A DNA stretch of 15,793 nucleotides, taken from contig JAAYQB010000011.1 in assembly GCA_012519525.1 (NCBI GenBank), positions 1 to 15,793 of the forward strand. The letters run 5' to 3'. Below the pieces are notes generated by a model. The model saw only the letters and a program-made list of their open reading frames with translations, made no database searches and was not told where the DNA came from. The DNA is from Bacteroidales bacterium. Lineage in GTDB: Bacteria > Bacteroidota > Bacteroidia > Bacteroidales > WCHB1-69. Of this stretch, positions 7,972 through 14,642 are shown piece by piece. Position numbers and translations under genes: made by a program. Every line of letters begins with the position of its first letter. Positions within the stretch are counted from its first letter, which is position 1.

Positions 7972-8511
7972 TTATAAATTTTCGGCAAAGATACTGAAAT
8001 TAACTTTACCATATTTTCGCTTTTGATAAAATTTAGGATATTGCCCGTAATCAATAGCAAGAGAATGTTCGATAATTAAAAAACCATCTTCTAATAAGAG
8101 ATTGTTATTCAGCACTAAATCGGGTAAAAGCCCATAATTATCCCAATCGTAAGGCGGATCGGCAAAAATTACATTGTATTTAGTTTTACAAGATTTTAGA
8201 AAATCAATGACATCGGCTCTAATTACATGTACATTATCGAATTTTAATTTGGTAATTGTTTTATGAATAAAGTTAATACACTGTTGATTATTATCTACTG
8301 CCGTTACGGATAAAGCCTCGCGTGCTGCAAATTCATAAGTCATATTACCTGTACCGGCAAATAAATCTAAAACTTTAATATTATCAAAAAAGAAAAAATT
8401 ATTGAGAATATTGAATAAACTTTCTTTTGCCAAATCGGTAGTAGGTCTTACCGGCAAATTTTTAGGTGCGATAATATGTTTTCCTCTATGATTACCGCTA
8501 ATAATTCTCAT
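7972..8511 (-). CDS. rsmD: 16S rRNA (guanine(966)-N2)-methyltransferase RsmD
   Basis: This is a SAM-dependent methyltransferase that modifies G966 of 16S rRNA (E. coli numbering) in the assembling 30S subunit. The 179-aa protein has the normal family length. N-terminal landmarks are MRIISGNHRG and RPTTDLAKESLFNIL (22-36), typical of RsmD. The SAM-binding motif I is VLDLFAGTG (47-55), an acidic residue follows in AVDNN (71-75), and the catalytic motif DPPY is at 118-121. It lies 12 bp after the DUF3822 gene and 10 bp before yicC, consistent with one polycistronic message. Pairing of rsmD with a DUF3822 gene is common in Bacteroidota. Confidence 0.96.
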   Translation of the reverse strand: MRIISGNHRGKHIIAPKNLPVRPTTDLAKESLFNILNNFFFFDNIKVLDLFAGTGNMTYEFAAREALSVTAVDNNQQCINFIHKTITKLKFDNVHVIRADVIDFLKSCKTKYNVIFADPPYDWDNYGLLPDLVLNNNLLLEDGFLIIEHSLAIDYGQYPKFYQKRKYGKVNFSIFAENL

Positions 8512-8523
8512 AATAATTTGTAT

Positions 8524-9333
8524 TTAAAATAAATCACAAAAATAATGACTGTTTTCTACTAAAGCTAAACCTGTATTTTTATCAATCAGCGTATCTTTAA
8601 AATACTTTTTAACCATTTGGAAAACAGGCGACTCTTCTTCTATATGTCCTATCATCATTATTTGTACTTCTTCCGTTTGCACAAATATTTTACGAATAAA
8701 ATTCACGATATAATACGTAAAATCCAACTCATTAGCAAAAGAAAATCCATTGGCAGCTAAAAAATTATTCCTTTCGACTGCCAATACTGTAAAATGCTTA
8801 TTTTCGACAAAAACAAGTATTTTCTTTTCAGTTTGATTATAATTGTTAATCAGTTGAAATAAATTAGAAATAGTCGTTTTTAGTAAAAATTTCGGAAAAT
8901 ACTCATCTATTGCCTTTTTCAATGCATCTTCGCAAATAGAAAAGTTGTAAAAATCATAAATGTCAATCCATTCCGTAATAGAAGAAAACAACTGACTATT
9001 AGGTGTTAACGTGGCTATTAAAGCATCTTCATTTTTTTTATCATAAAAATCTTTAGGGATTTGTGTGTTTATCTTATTATAAAGATAAAATATATTTTTC
9101 TTACATTCGAGCTGTAAGTTTTCATTAATTTCAGCAATTTGCGCTATTAAATCTCTATTATTGTAAGATGAAGGTAACTTATATTGATTTAGCAAATATA
9201 AATCCTTGGTTTCAGCATGACGAATAGCTATTGTTACTTCATTCGAAAGCAAACGTATTGATTTCGTGTAATTTGCTATATTAACATTCTCTTTATCACT
9301 CTTATAAGTAAAAACCAAGGAAATAAGTTCCAT
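8524..9333 (-). CDS. DUF3822 family protein (actin/ASKHA-like fold)
   Basis: The start is set at the ATG at 9333 (269 aa, MELISLVFTYKSDK). The longer frame begins at a TTG at 9345 and overlaps the upstream gene, while 9333 leaves a 2-bp gap. Features seen are an N-terminal beta strand followed by ANYTKSIRLLSNEVTIAI, a central helical region, and a second half with KKILVFVENKHFTVLAVERNN split over two strands, LAANGFSF and DFTYYIVNFI. This matches the DUF3822 family of Bacteroidota; from memory, a B. thetaiotaomicron member has a solved structure with an actin-like ATPase fold. No biochemical function is established. Its constant position before rsmD suggests a link to ribosome or nucleic-acid metabolism, but that is inference. 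Confidence 0.82.
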   Translation of the reverse strand: MELISLVFTYKSDKENVNIANYTKSIRLLSNEVTIAIRHAETKDLYLLNQYKLPSSYNNRDLIAQIAEINENLQLECKKNIFYLYNKINTQIPKDFYDKKNEDALIATLTPNSQLFSSITEWIDIYDFYNFSICEDALKKAIDEYFPKFLLKTTISNLFQLINNYNQTEKKILVFVENKHFTVLAVERNNFLAANGFSFANELDFTYYIVNFIRKIFVQTEEVQIMMIGHIEEESPVFQMVKKYFKDTLIDKNTGLALVENSHYFCDLF

Positions 9334-9335
9334 AA

Positions 9336-10010
9336 TTATTGCCAATTACCATCCGTAGACGCTTCTGTTAAAGAACCTAATATTAAGTCAATAACATTTT
9401 CTTTGTAATCATAATTAGGTCCTAAAAACTGATCTTGTAAATCACTGTATAATATGTTTCCCAAAAATACATCCGTAACAAGTTTATCTTCGTCTAAATT
9501 TTTAAGATATTGCGATTTTAAAGCTTTTACTTCATACACATACACTTTAATATTTCCTCTTGTTATGGTATCGGCAGCCATAGCAAATTTTTCCCCATTC
9601 GAATAAGGAATCACATCAAAAGTATTGATATCTAAATTAGGAAGAGTTTTCAGCATCTCTTCTTTTGCACTTACAACAACCGTATCACGACGAACGATTT
9701 TCATTTGAATAGCTTGTGCTTCTGTAAGTGTATCAGGAACATGACCTTCTTTAATAACAATTCTCATGGTTCCATTATTCCAAAAATCTCTTAACTGCTC
9801 AGCATTTTGAGCATAAGAGCCTTTTTCCATTTTATAATAAGCTTGTAAATCTCTTATATTCTTTAACTTTTCGATAACAGCCGCTTTGCGTGCTTCATAA
9901 ACTTCATTAAACTTAACAGGTCGCATCAATGAACGATATATTAAAACTGCAAAAACAACGATTCCCGTTATCAATATTACTTGTAATAATGTGTATTTCC
10001 AATTTTTCAT
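9336..10010 (-). CDS. Membrane-anchored protein of unknown function, pseudopilin-like N-terminus
   Basis: A 224-aa protein with one N-terminal transmembrane segment (about residues 7-27, after the basic MKNWK) and a large soluble part probably outside the cytoplasm. After the membrane helix it continues as an amphipathic helix (EARKAAVIEKLKNIRDLQAYY, residues 39-59) and then KGSYAQNAEQLRDFW (63-77). This order resembles type II/IV pseudopilins, in which a long N-terminal helix precedes a Y..G.Y...L motif. There is no G-F/E prepilin-peptidase site and no cysteine, so a classical pilin is unlikely. The rest is mixed alpha/beta without recognised motifs. It is the first gene of the operon leading to DUF3822, rsmD and yicC, and its stop lies 2 bp before the DUF3822 start. 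I do not recognise a named family. Confidence 0.85.
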   Translation of the reverse strand: MKNWKYTLLQVILITGIVVFAVLIYRSLMRPVKFNEVYEARKAAVIEKLKNIRDLQAYYKMEKGSYAQNAEQLRDFWNNGTMRIVIKEGHVPDTLTEAQAIQMKIVRRDTVVVSAKEEMLKTLPNLDINTFDVIPYSNGEKFAMAADTITRGNIKVYVYEVKALKSQYLKNLDEDKLVTDVFLGNILYSDLQDQFLGPNYDYKENVIDLILGSLTEASTDGNWQ

Positions 10011-10077
10011 TTAATTATAATTTAAAGTTATGTTTTTTAATTAGTTAAAATATTTTTTAATAGCAAAATTAATATTG

Positions 10078-10085
10078 CAAATGTA
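10078..10085 (-). promoter_or_regulatory. Candidate -7 box for the 10010-7077 operon
   Basis: Read on the minus strand this is TACATTTG, a match to TAnnTTTG, about 70 bp before the first start codon of the operon. A weak upstream TTG lies at 10111-10109, 23 bp away. A second match (TAATTTTG, 10071-10064) sits just downstream, so the exact promoter is uncertain. The whole 10011-10250 spacer is very AT-rich, which makes chance matches likely. Confidence 0.33.
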
Positions 10086-10195
10086 CAAAAAAATACTGTT
10101 TTATTTAACAATTTTTAAATAAAAAAACAAAAACATTTGAAAAACAAAAACACTATTCAGATTATCAGAAACTTAAATAATTATTTTTGAGTTTT

Positions 10196-10224
10196 TTTGA
10201 ATGTTTATTTTTTTTATATTTTTG
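10196..10224 (+). promoter_or_regulatory. Candidate promoter of the DUF2147 gene
   Basis: A TTTG at 10196-10199 and TATTTTTG at 10217-10224 fit the Bacteroidota -33/-7 pattern with 17-bp spacing, slightly short. Transcription would start near 10230, about 20 bp before the ATG at 10251. No other gene lies upstream on this strand, so the gene needs its own promoter in this spacer. Confidence 0.45.
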
Positions 10225-10250
10225 CAGAAATTTAATTTAATAATTTTTTT

Positions 10251-10688
10251 ATGAAAAATACGTATGTTTTAATGCTTATTTTATTAAGCCTCAGTTTAAC
10301 AGGTTTTTCTCAAATAGATAAAATCTTAGGAAAATGGAAAACAATTGATGAGAAAGATGGCAGTGAACAATCTATTATTTACATTTATAAAGCAACAAAC
10401 GGTAAATATTACGGCAAAATAGAAAAACTTTTTAAATACTCTGATAAATTATGCACTGAATGCCAAGGTGCAAATAAAGACAAACCCATTTTAGGTATGA
10501 TTATTATTAACGAAATGGAACTAAAAGACAATGAATTACGTAACGGAACTATTCTCGACCCTAACAATGGAAAAGTTTATAATTGTAATATAAGTTATGA
10601 CGCCAAAACCAAAAGCCTTAAAGTAAAAGGTTTTCTTGATAAAGCCGGCTGGTTAGGTAAAACTAAAACATGGTTTCGAGCAGAATAA
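10251..10688 (+). CDS. Small secreted DUF2147 family protein
   Basis: This 145-aa protein has a clear signal peptide (residues 1-20, ending in LTGFSQ) and a single DUF2147 domain. The domain opens with ILGKWKTIDEKDG. It continues with a strand YYGKIEKLF, the CTEC pair with GANKDKPILGM, then GTILDPNNGKVYNC, and ends with GFLDKAGWLGKTKTWFR. DUF2147 proteins are small, probably calycin-like beta-barrels in the envelope; no reaction is established. The two cysteines (CTEC) are common in the family and could form a disulfide or bind a metal. It is a single-gene unit with its own candidate promoter. It ends 7 bp from the stop of the convergent anmK gene, with no obvious terminator between them. Confidence 0.9.
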   Translation: MKNTYVLMLILLSLSLTGFSQIDKILGKWKTIDEKDGSEQSIIYIYKATNGKYYGKIEKLFKYSDKLCTECQGANKDKPILGMIIINEMELKDNELRNGTILDPNNGKVYNCNISYDAKTKSLKVKGFLDKAGWLGKTKTWFRAE

Positions 10689-10695
10689 CAACATA

Positions 10696-11754
10696 TTACG
10701 TACAATAAATTGCTCCTCCACAATTATCTTGATTAGCTCCTGTAACACTTTTCAAGCAATTAGGGGTTTGTTGTAATCGTAAAAGCCCCAAAAAAGCAAA
10801 AATCAATGCTTCTTTATACTCAACAAGTTTATCTTCCGGAATAATTAGTTGACTTTCTTTAGCAAAAAATTGTATTCTTTCTATTAAAAATTTATTTTTA
10901 GCTCCTCCTCCTGTGATTAGTATTTTGTGTAATTTTTCTTTTAAAACAACGGTAGCTATTTGAAAAGCTATATGCTCTACAAATGTACGCAAATAATCTT
11001 CTACAGATAATTTATATTCCTGAATACAAGACAGAAATTCACCAAACACCCACTCTTTTCCCAATGATTTAGGATAAGGTTTCCTATAATAAGCTATATT
11101 ATTTAAGGTGGCATACAGTTCTTTATCTACTTTTCCAGATTGAGCCAAATGTCCGCCAACATCATAAGAATAGCCTTTCATTTGTGCCATATAATTCAAA
11201 ATCATATTAGCCGGAGATATATCATAGGCGATGCGACTTGCTCGCTGTCGATAGGAAATATTGGATATTCCACCAATATTTAAACATGCGTCGTATTTTC
11301 CGAAAAGCAATTCATCACCAATGGGAACCAATGGTGCTCCATGTCCGCCTAAAGCCACATCAAGTGAACGAAAATCGCATATCGTACTCACACCGCTATT
11401 GGCAGCTATCGATGCTCCCGAACCAATTTGAACCGTCATTCTTTTCTCCGGTTGATGAAAGATGGTATGTCCATGCGAAGCAATATAATCGACTTTTAAA
11501 CGGTGTTTTCGTATGAATTTCTTTACCAATAATCCAAGTAATCTACCATACTCTATATGCGTTATGTTAAAAGTTAATCCATCGCTATTTTCTAATTCTT
11601 TTAAACGTTTCAACCATTTATTGGTATAAGGAATTGTCTCGGCTTCAACGATAGTATACTGCCATTTGTTATCTATTTTTTCAAAAACACAATAGGCAAT
11701 ATCTACCCCATCCAATGATGTCCCCGACATTAAACCGATAATATGATACTTCAT
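10696..11754 (-). CDS. anmK: Anhydro-N-acetylmuramic acid kinase AnmK
   Basis: AnmK hydrolyses the 1,6-anhydro ring of anhydro-MurNAc and phosphorylates it to MurNAc-6-phosphate, a step in peptidoglycan recycling in the cytoplasm. The start is set at the ATG at 11754 (352 aa, MKYHIIGLMSGTSLDG). The open frame extends 5 codons upstream to a TTG inside murF, which is a poorer start. Key segments are the ATP-binding GTSLDG (11-16), SHGHTIFHQP (93-102), and LDVALGGHGAPLVP (131-144), the stretch that carries the catalytic aspartate in characterised enzymes. Further segments are NIGGISN (159-165), YDISPANMILNYM and the C-terminal ITGGGAKN. It begins 1 bp after the murF stop, so the two are almost certainly translated from one message. 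Confidence 0.96.
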   Translation of the reverse strand: MKYHIIGLMSGTSLDGVDIAYCVFEKIDNKWQYTIVEAETIPYTNKWLKRLKELENSDGLTFNITHIEYGRLLGLLVKKFIRKHRLKVDYIASHGHTIFHQPEKRMTVQIGSGASIAANSGVSTICDFRSLDVALGGHGAPLVPIGDELLFGKYDACLNIGGISNISYRQRASRIAYDISPANMILNYMAQMKGYSYDVGGHLAQSGKVDKELYATLNNIAYYRKPYPKSLGKEWVFGEFLSCIQEYKLSVEDYLRTFVEHIAFQIATVVLKEKLHKILITGGGAKNKFLIERIQFFAKESQLIIPEDKLVEYKEALIFAFLGLLRLQQTPNCLKSVTGANQDNCGGAIYCT

Positions 11755-11755
11755 T

Positions 11756-13039
11756 TTATATATAATCAACTATACGTTCCATTTGCATACTTCGAGAGCC
11801 TTTAATTAGAATGACAGCATTTTCAATTTTTTCTTTTGTAATATGTTGAGACACTTCTTCAATAGTTGAAAAAGAAAGATAAGGCAGATGATCGGTTAAA
11901 GCAAATTCATTGCCAACCAAATAAACACGTGTAAATTTATTTTTCTCTATTAAATTTACTATCGCCTGATGTTCTTTTAAGCTATCTTCTCCCAACTCTT
12001 TCATATCGCCTAAGATAAGAATTGTATTCTCATTCTTGATTTCGGCTACATTTTCAATAGCCAATTTCATACTCGAAGGATTGGCATTATAGGCATCTAA
12101 TATTAATGTATTCGTAGCTTTTTTCATTAATTGCGAACGACAATTATCAGGCGTATAAGATTGCAATGCCGTTTGTATTTTCAAAAATGGGATATGAAAA
12201 TATCCTCCGACTGCAATTGCAGCCATTATATTATAAAAATTATATTTTCCCATTAATTGTGTAGTAACAGTCTGATTAAATGCAGACAAATACACTTTAC
12301 AGCTCATATCTCCTTCTTCTACATTTCCTATATAATTAGCACTCGGATGTGTTCCATAAGTTATTTGCTTTATACCCTTAGCATAATGCATCAACAAATC
12401 GTCATCTCTATTGACAAAAACAGTTCCGTTTACCTTTTTTATTGCTCTATACAAAGCTGTTTTGGTTTCAGTTATTACCTCTATACTCCCAAAACCTTCT
12501 AAATGTGCTTTTCCAATATTAGTAATAATGCCCATGGTTGGCAAAGCTATATCGCACAAAAACTCTATTTCATGTGCATGATTAGCACCCATTTCGATAA
12601 TTGCAATTTCTATTTCTTTAGTAATAGCAAGTATCGTTAAGGGAACTCCAATATGGTTATTAAGATTCCCTTTTGTTGATAAAACTTTATACGAAGTTGC
12701 TATAACACTATGTAGTAGTTCTTTTGTTGTTGTTTTTCCATTTGTACCTGTAATTCCAATAACCGGAATAGATAATTGTTTTCGATGAAATCGGGCTAAG
12801 GATTGTAAGGTTTCCAATACATTTTCAACCAATAGACAGTATTCATTCAACACATATTTTTCTTCATCTACTATTACATAAGCAGCTCCTTTTTTCAAAG
12901 CTTCTTCTGCAAATTGATTTCCATTAAAATTAGCACCTTTTAAACAAAAAAAAATGCAATCTTTTTGTATGTTTCTTGTGTCGGTAGATATAGTCGGATA
13001 TTGACAATATATATTATATAAATCTACCGTTGCAATCAT
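11756..13039 (-). CDS. murF: UDP-MurNAc-tripeptide--D-Ala-D-Ala ligase MurF
   Basis: MurF joins D-Ala-D-Ala to the UDP-MurNAc-tripeptide, the last cytoplasmic step of peptidoglycan precursor synthesis. The 427-aa protein has the three-domain Mur ligase layout. The N-terminal domain has STDTRNIQKDCIFFCLKG, typical of MurF substrate binding. The central ATPase domain has the P-loop GTNGKTTT (98-105), EMGANHAHEIEFL (149-161) and TNIGKAHLEGFGS. The C-terminal domain has the MurF-specific DAYNANPSSM (315-324) and ILGDMKELG. It lies downstream of gldJ, separated by a strong hairpin, and 1 bp upstream of anmK, so precursor synthesis and wall recycling are linked in one unit. The terminator implies that murF needs read-through or its own promoter; I could not identify one in the short gap. 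Confidence 0.97.
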   Translation of the reverse strand: MIATVDLYNIYCQYPTISTDTRNIQKDCIFFCLKGANFNGNQFAEEALKKGAAYVIVDEEKYVLNEYCLLVENVLETLQSLARFHRKQLSIPVIGITGTNGKTTTKELLHSVIATSYKVLSTKGNLNNHIGVPLTILAITKEIEIAIIEMGANHAHEIEFLCDIALPTMGIITNIGKAHLEGFGSIEVITETKTALYRAIKKVNGTVFVNRDDDLLMHYAKGIKQITYGTHPSANYIGNVEEGDMSCKVYLSAFNQTVTTQLMGKYNFYNIMAAIAVGGYFHIPFLKIQTALQSYTPDNCRSQLMKKATNTLILDAYNANPSSMKLAIENVAEIKNENTILILGDMKELGEDSLKEHQAIVNLIEKNKFTRVYLVGNEFALTDHLPYLSFSTIEEVSQHITKEKIENAVILIKGSRSMQMERIVDYI

Positions 13040-13049
13040 AAACTATCAT

Positions 13050-13080
13050 AAAAAACAAATCCTCCTTTGAAGGAGGATTT
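13050..13080 (-). terminator. Rho-independent terminator after gldJ
   Basis: Positions 13057-13065 and 13072-13080 are perfect inverted repeats (AAATCCTCC and GGAGGATTT) around a 6-nt centre that can pair further. On the minus strand the stem is followed by GTTTTTT (13056-13050), giving the classic G+C-containing hairpin plus U-run. The stem lies 17 bp after the gldJ stop and ends 17 bp before the murF start. The plus side lacks a good U-run, so it should act mainly on minus-strand transcription. Its 3' arm also contains GGAGG, but that is too far (21 nt) from the murF ATG for a normal ribosome-binding site. Confidence 0.78.
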
Positions 13081-13097
13081 ATTATATTGTAATTATT

Positions 13098-14615
13098 TTA
13101 TCTTCCATAATTGGGATAGCCAACACGTGCCATGGCGCAACGAAAGCCTATGTTAGAAGCAGATTCATTTTCATCTAAAAATCTTCTATTGCCCGGACTG
13201 AACCAGTATTGCATATCTTTCCAAGATCCTCCTTTATAAACCCTTGTATTATCATCAACCAAAGAATATGTTCCTGTAGGATAAGCAGTTTTATCATACA
13301 TCTGTTTTGTAGCTTTTGTATTGTCTTTTTTCTGCCAAGTTTCCGTTGAACCTGCACCATAAGTTGAAGCCCAGTCTCCATCTAAGAAGTTTTTATTATC
13401 TGCCGCACGATAATTTCTTCTTCTATCATTTTTAAAATCCGATACCGGCACCATAGGAACTTGCCCTACTTTATCTCCATCTTCTATTCTATCGTCAACA
13501 GTACCATCATCCATTAGTTTAGGAGTTTCATAATAATTACCTCTAAAAGGATTCAAATCAGCCATATCATCTAATGATAACTGACGATAGATATCCATTA
13601 CCCATTCCGCAACATTGCCTGCCATATTATAGAGTCCGTAATCGTTGGGCCAATAATAAATAACAGGATTGGTATAATCTGCCACATCGTTAAGATTACC
13701 GGCAACACCCATATAGTCTCCTCTTCCTCTTCGAAGGTTGCCAACAAACGAACCGTAATATTTCTTATCATCCGTACGTGCAAAATGACCGTTCCAAGGA
13801 TACACTCTTCGTTCAAGTATTCTTTCTTGTAAAGTGTTCCCTATAAGTCCTAAAGCTGCAAATTCCCATTCAGCTTCAGTCGGAAGTCGATAGCGAGGTA
13901 ATAAAATACCGTCTTCCATTCTTGCATTTCTATCTTCACCGGTCAATATATACTGTAATCTTCTATCGCTATTTTGCTCATAATCAGGATACATCAGATA
14001 AGCATCCGTATTAAAATAACCTTCTGCGGTAGGTTCATTAGTTTCATTAATCAGACCCATATCCACTAATATTTTTTCGTTTACGCGGTCGGTTCTCCAA
14101 GCACAATAATTGACTGCTTGCACCCAACTAACACCCACAACAGGATAGTTTTCATAGGCAGGATGCCTCAAATAATATTCAACATAAGGTTCATTGTATG
14201 ATAGTTTATCTCTCCAACAAGCCGTATCGGGTAATGCTTTCGCATACACAGAAACAAAATCGGCGGGGACAAATACTCTATACAACCAATATAAATATTC
14301 GCGATATGCCAAATTGCTTACCTCCGCTTCGTCCATAAAAAAGGAAGATACGGTTACTGTTCTCGGATAATTATCCCAATCTCTCATAACATCTTCTTCC
14401 GTTCTACCCATTGTAAAACGTCCTCCTTCAATAAAGACAAGCCCCGGACCTGTAATTTGTTCTTGGTAAGGTACTACTTCAAACCCACCATTTTCAGGAC
14501 GATTATATTCCCAACCTGTTGTAGAGGAATATTCTCGGCTACACGAATTTAATACTAAAAAACTTGTACTTACACTAAGTACTACTAACGAAATTAAAAA
14601 TTTATATGTTCTCAT
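13098..14615 (-). CDS. gldJ: Gliding-motility/T9SS lipoprotein GldJ (SUMF1/FGE-fold)
   Basis: A 505-aa lipoprotein: the signal peptide ends in VLNSC with lipidated C25. The body is one long SUMF1/FGE-like domain. In GldJ of gliding Flavobacterium, GldJ is an outer-membrane-associated lipoprotein needed for motility and for T9SS function. GldJ-like segments, recalled from the family, are TGPGLVFIEGGRFTMGR (55-71), EEDVMRDWDNYP (73-84), YLRHPAYENYPVVGVSWVQA (148-167) and WRTDRVNE (173-180). Further ones are RLPTEAEW (243-250), NMAGNVAEW (330-338), KGGSWKD (461-467) and IGFRCAMARVG (489-499). The FGE catalytic cysteines are replaced (D467 and F472), so it is not a sulfatase-activating enzyme. 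GldK/PorK has the same fold but a different N-terminal motif set, and gldL would be expected next to it. Here murF follows, as I recall for gldJ elsewhere. A porP-like gene precedes it by 27 bp. Confidence 0.88.
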   Translation of the reverse strand: MRTYKFLISLVVLSVSTSFLVLNSCSREYSSTTGWEYNRPENGGFEVVPYQEQITGPGLVFIEGGRFTMGRTEEDVMRDWDNYPRTVTVSSFFMDEAEVSNLAYREYLYWLYRVFVPADFVSVYAKALPDTACWRDKLSYNEPYVEYYLRHPAYENYPVVGVSWVQAVNYCAWRTDRVNEKILVDMGLINETNEPTAEGYFNTDAYLMYPDYEQNSDRRLQYILTGEDRNARMEDGILLPRYRLPTEAEWEFAALGLIGNTLQERILERRVYPWNGHFARTDDKKYYGSFVGNLRRGRGDYMGVAGNLNDVADYTNPVIYYWPNDYGLYNMAGNVAEWVMDIYRQLSLDDMADLNPFRGNYYETPKLMDDGTVDDRIEDGDKVGQVPMVPVSDFKNDRRRNYRAADNKNFLDGDWASTYGAGSTETWQKKDNTKATKQMYDKTAYPTGTYSLVDDNTRVYKGGSWKDMQYWFSPGNRRFLDENESASNIGFRCAMARVGYPNYGR

Positions 14616-14642
14616 ATCTAATAAATTTTATTCTTTTAATAA

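Noticed and set aside
9334..9345. Four-codon extension of the DUF3822 gene
   Set aside because: The first codon is TTG and lies within the preceding gene; an ATG at 9333 gives a clean 2-bp spacing and the expected N-terminus.
11238..11516. 92-codon plus-strand frame
   Set aside because: It is antisense to the catalytic region of anmK and has no start context or recognised motif.
11755..11769. Five-codon extension of anmK into murF
   Set aside because: It begins with TTG; the ATG at 11754 gives the usual AnmK N-terminus directly before the GTSLDG motif.
12257..12502. 81-codon plus-strand frame
   Set aside because: It is antisense to the conserved central part of murF; the composition is that of a shadow frame.
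13057..13080. GGAGG as a Shine-Dalgarno for murF
   Set aside because: It is 21 nt from the ATG and paired within the hairpin; Bacteroidota rely little on Shine-Dalgarno sequences.
13175..13816. Two minus-strand frames (68 and 72 codons) within gldJ
   Set aside because: They overlap the conserved SUMF1 motifs of gldJ in another frame and show no independent evidence of coding.
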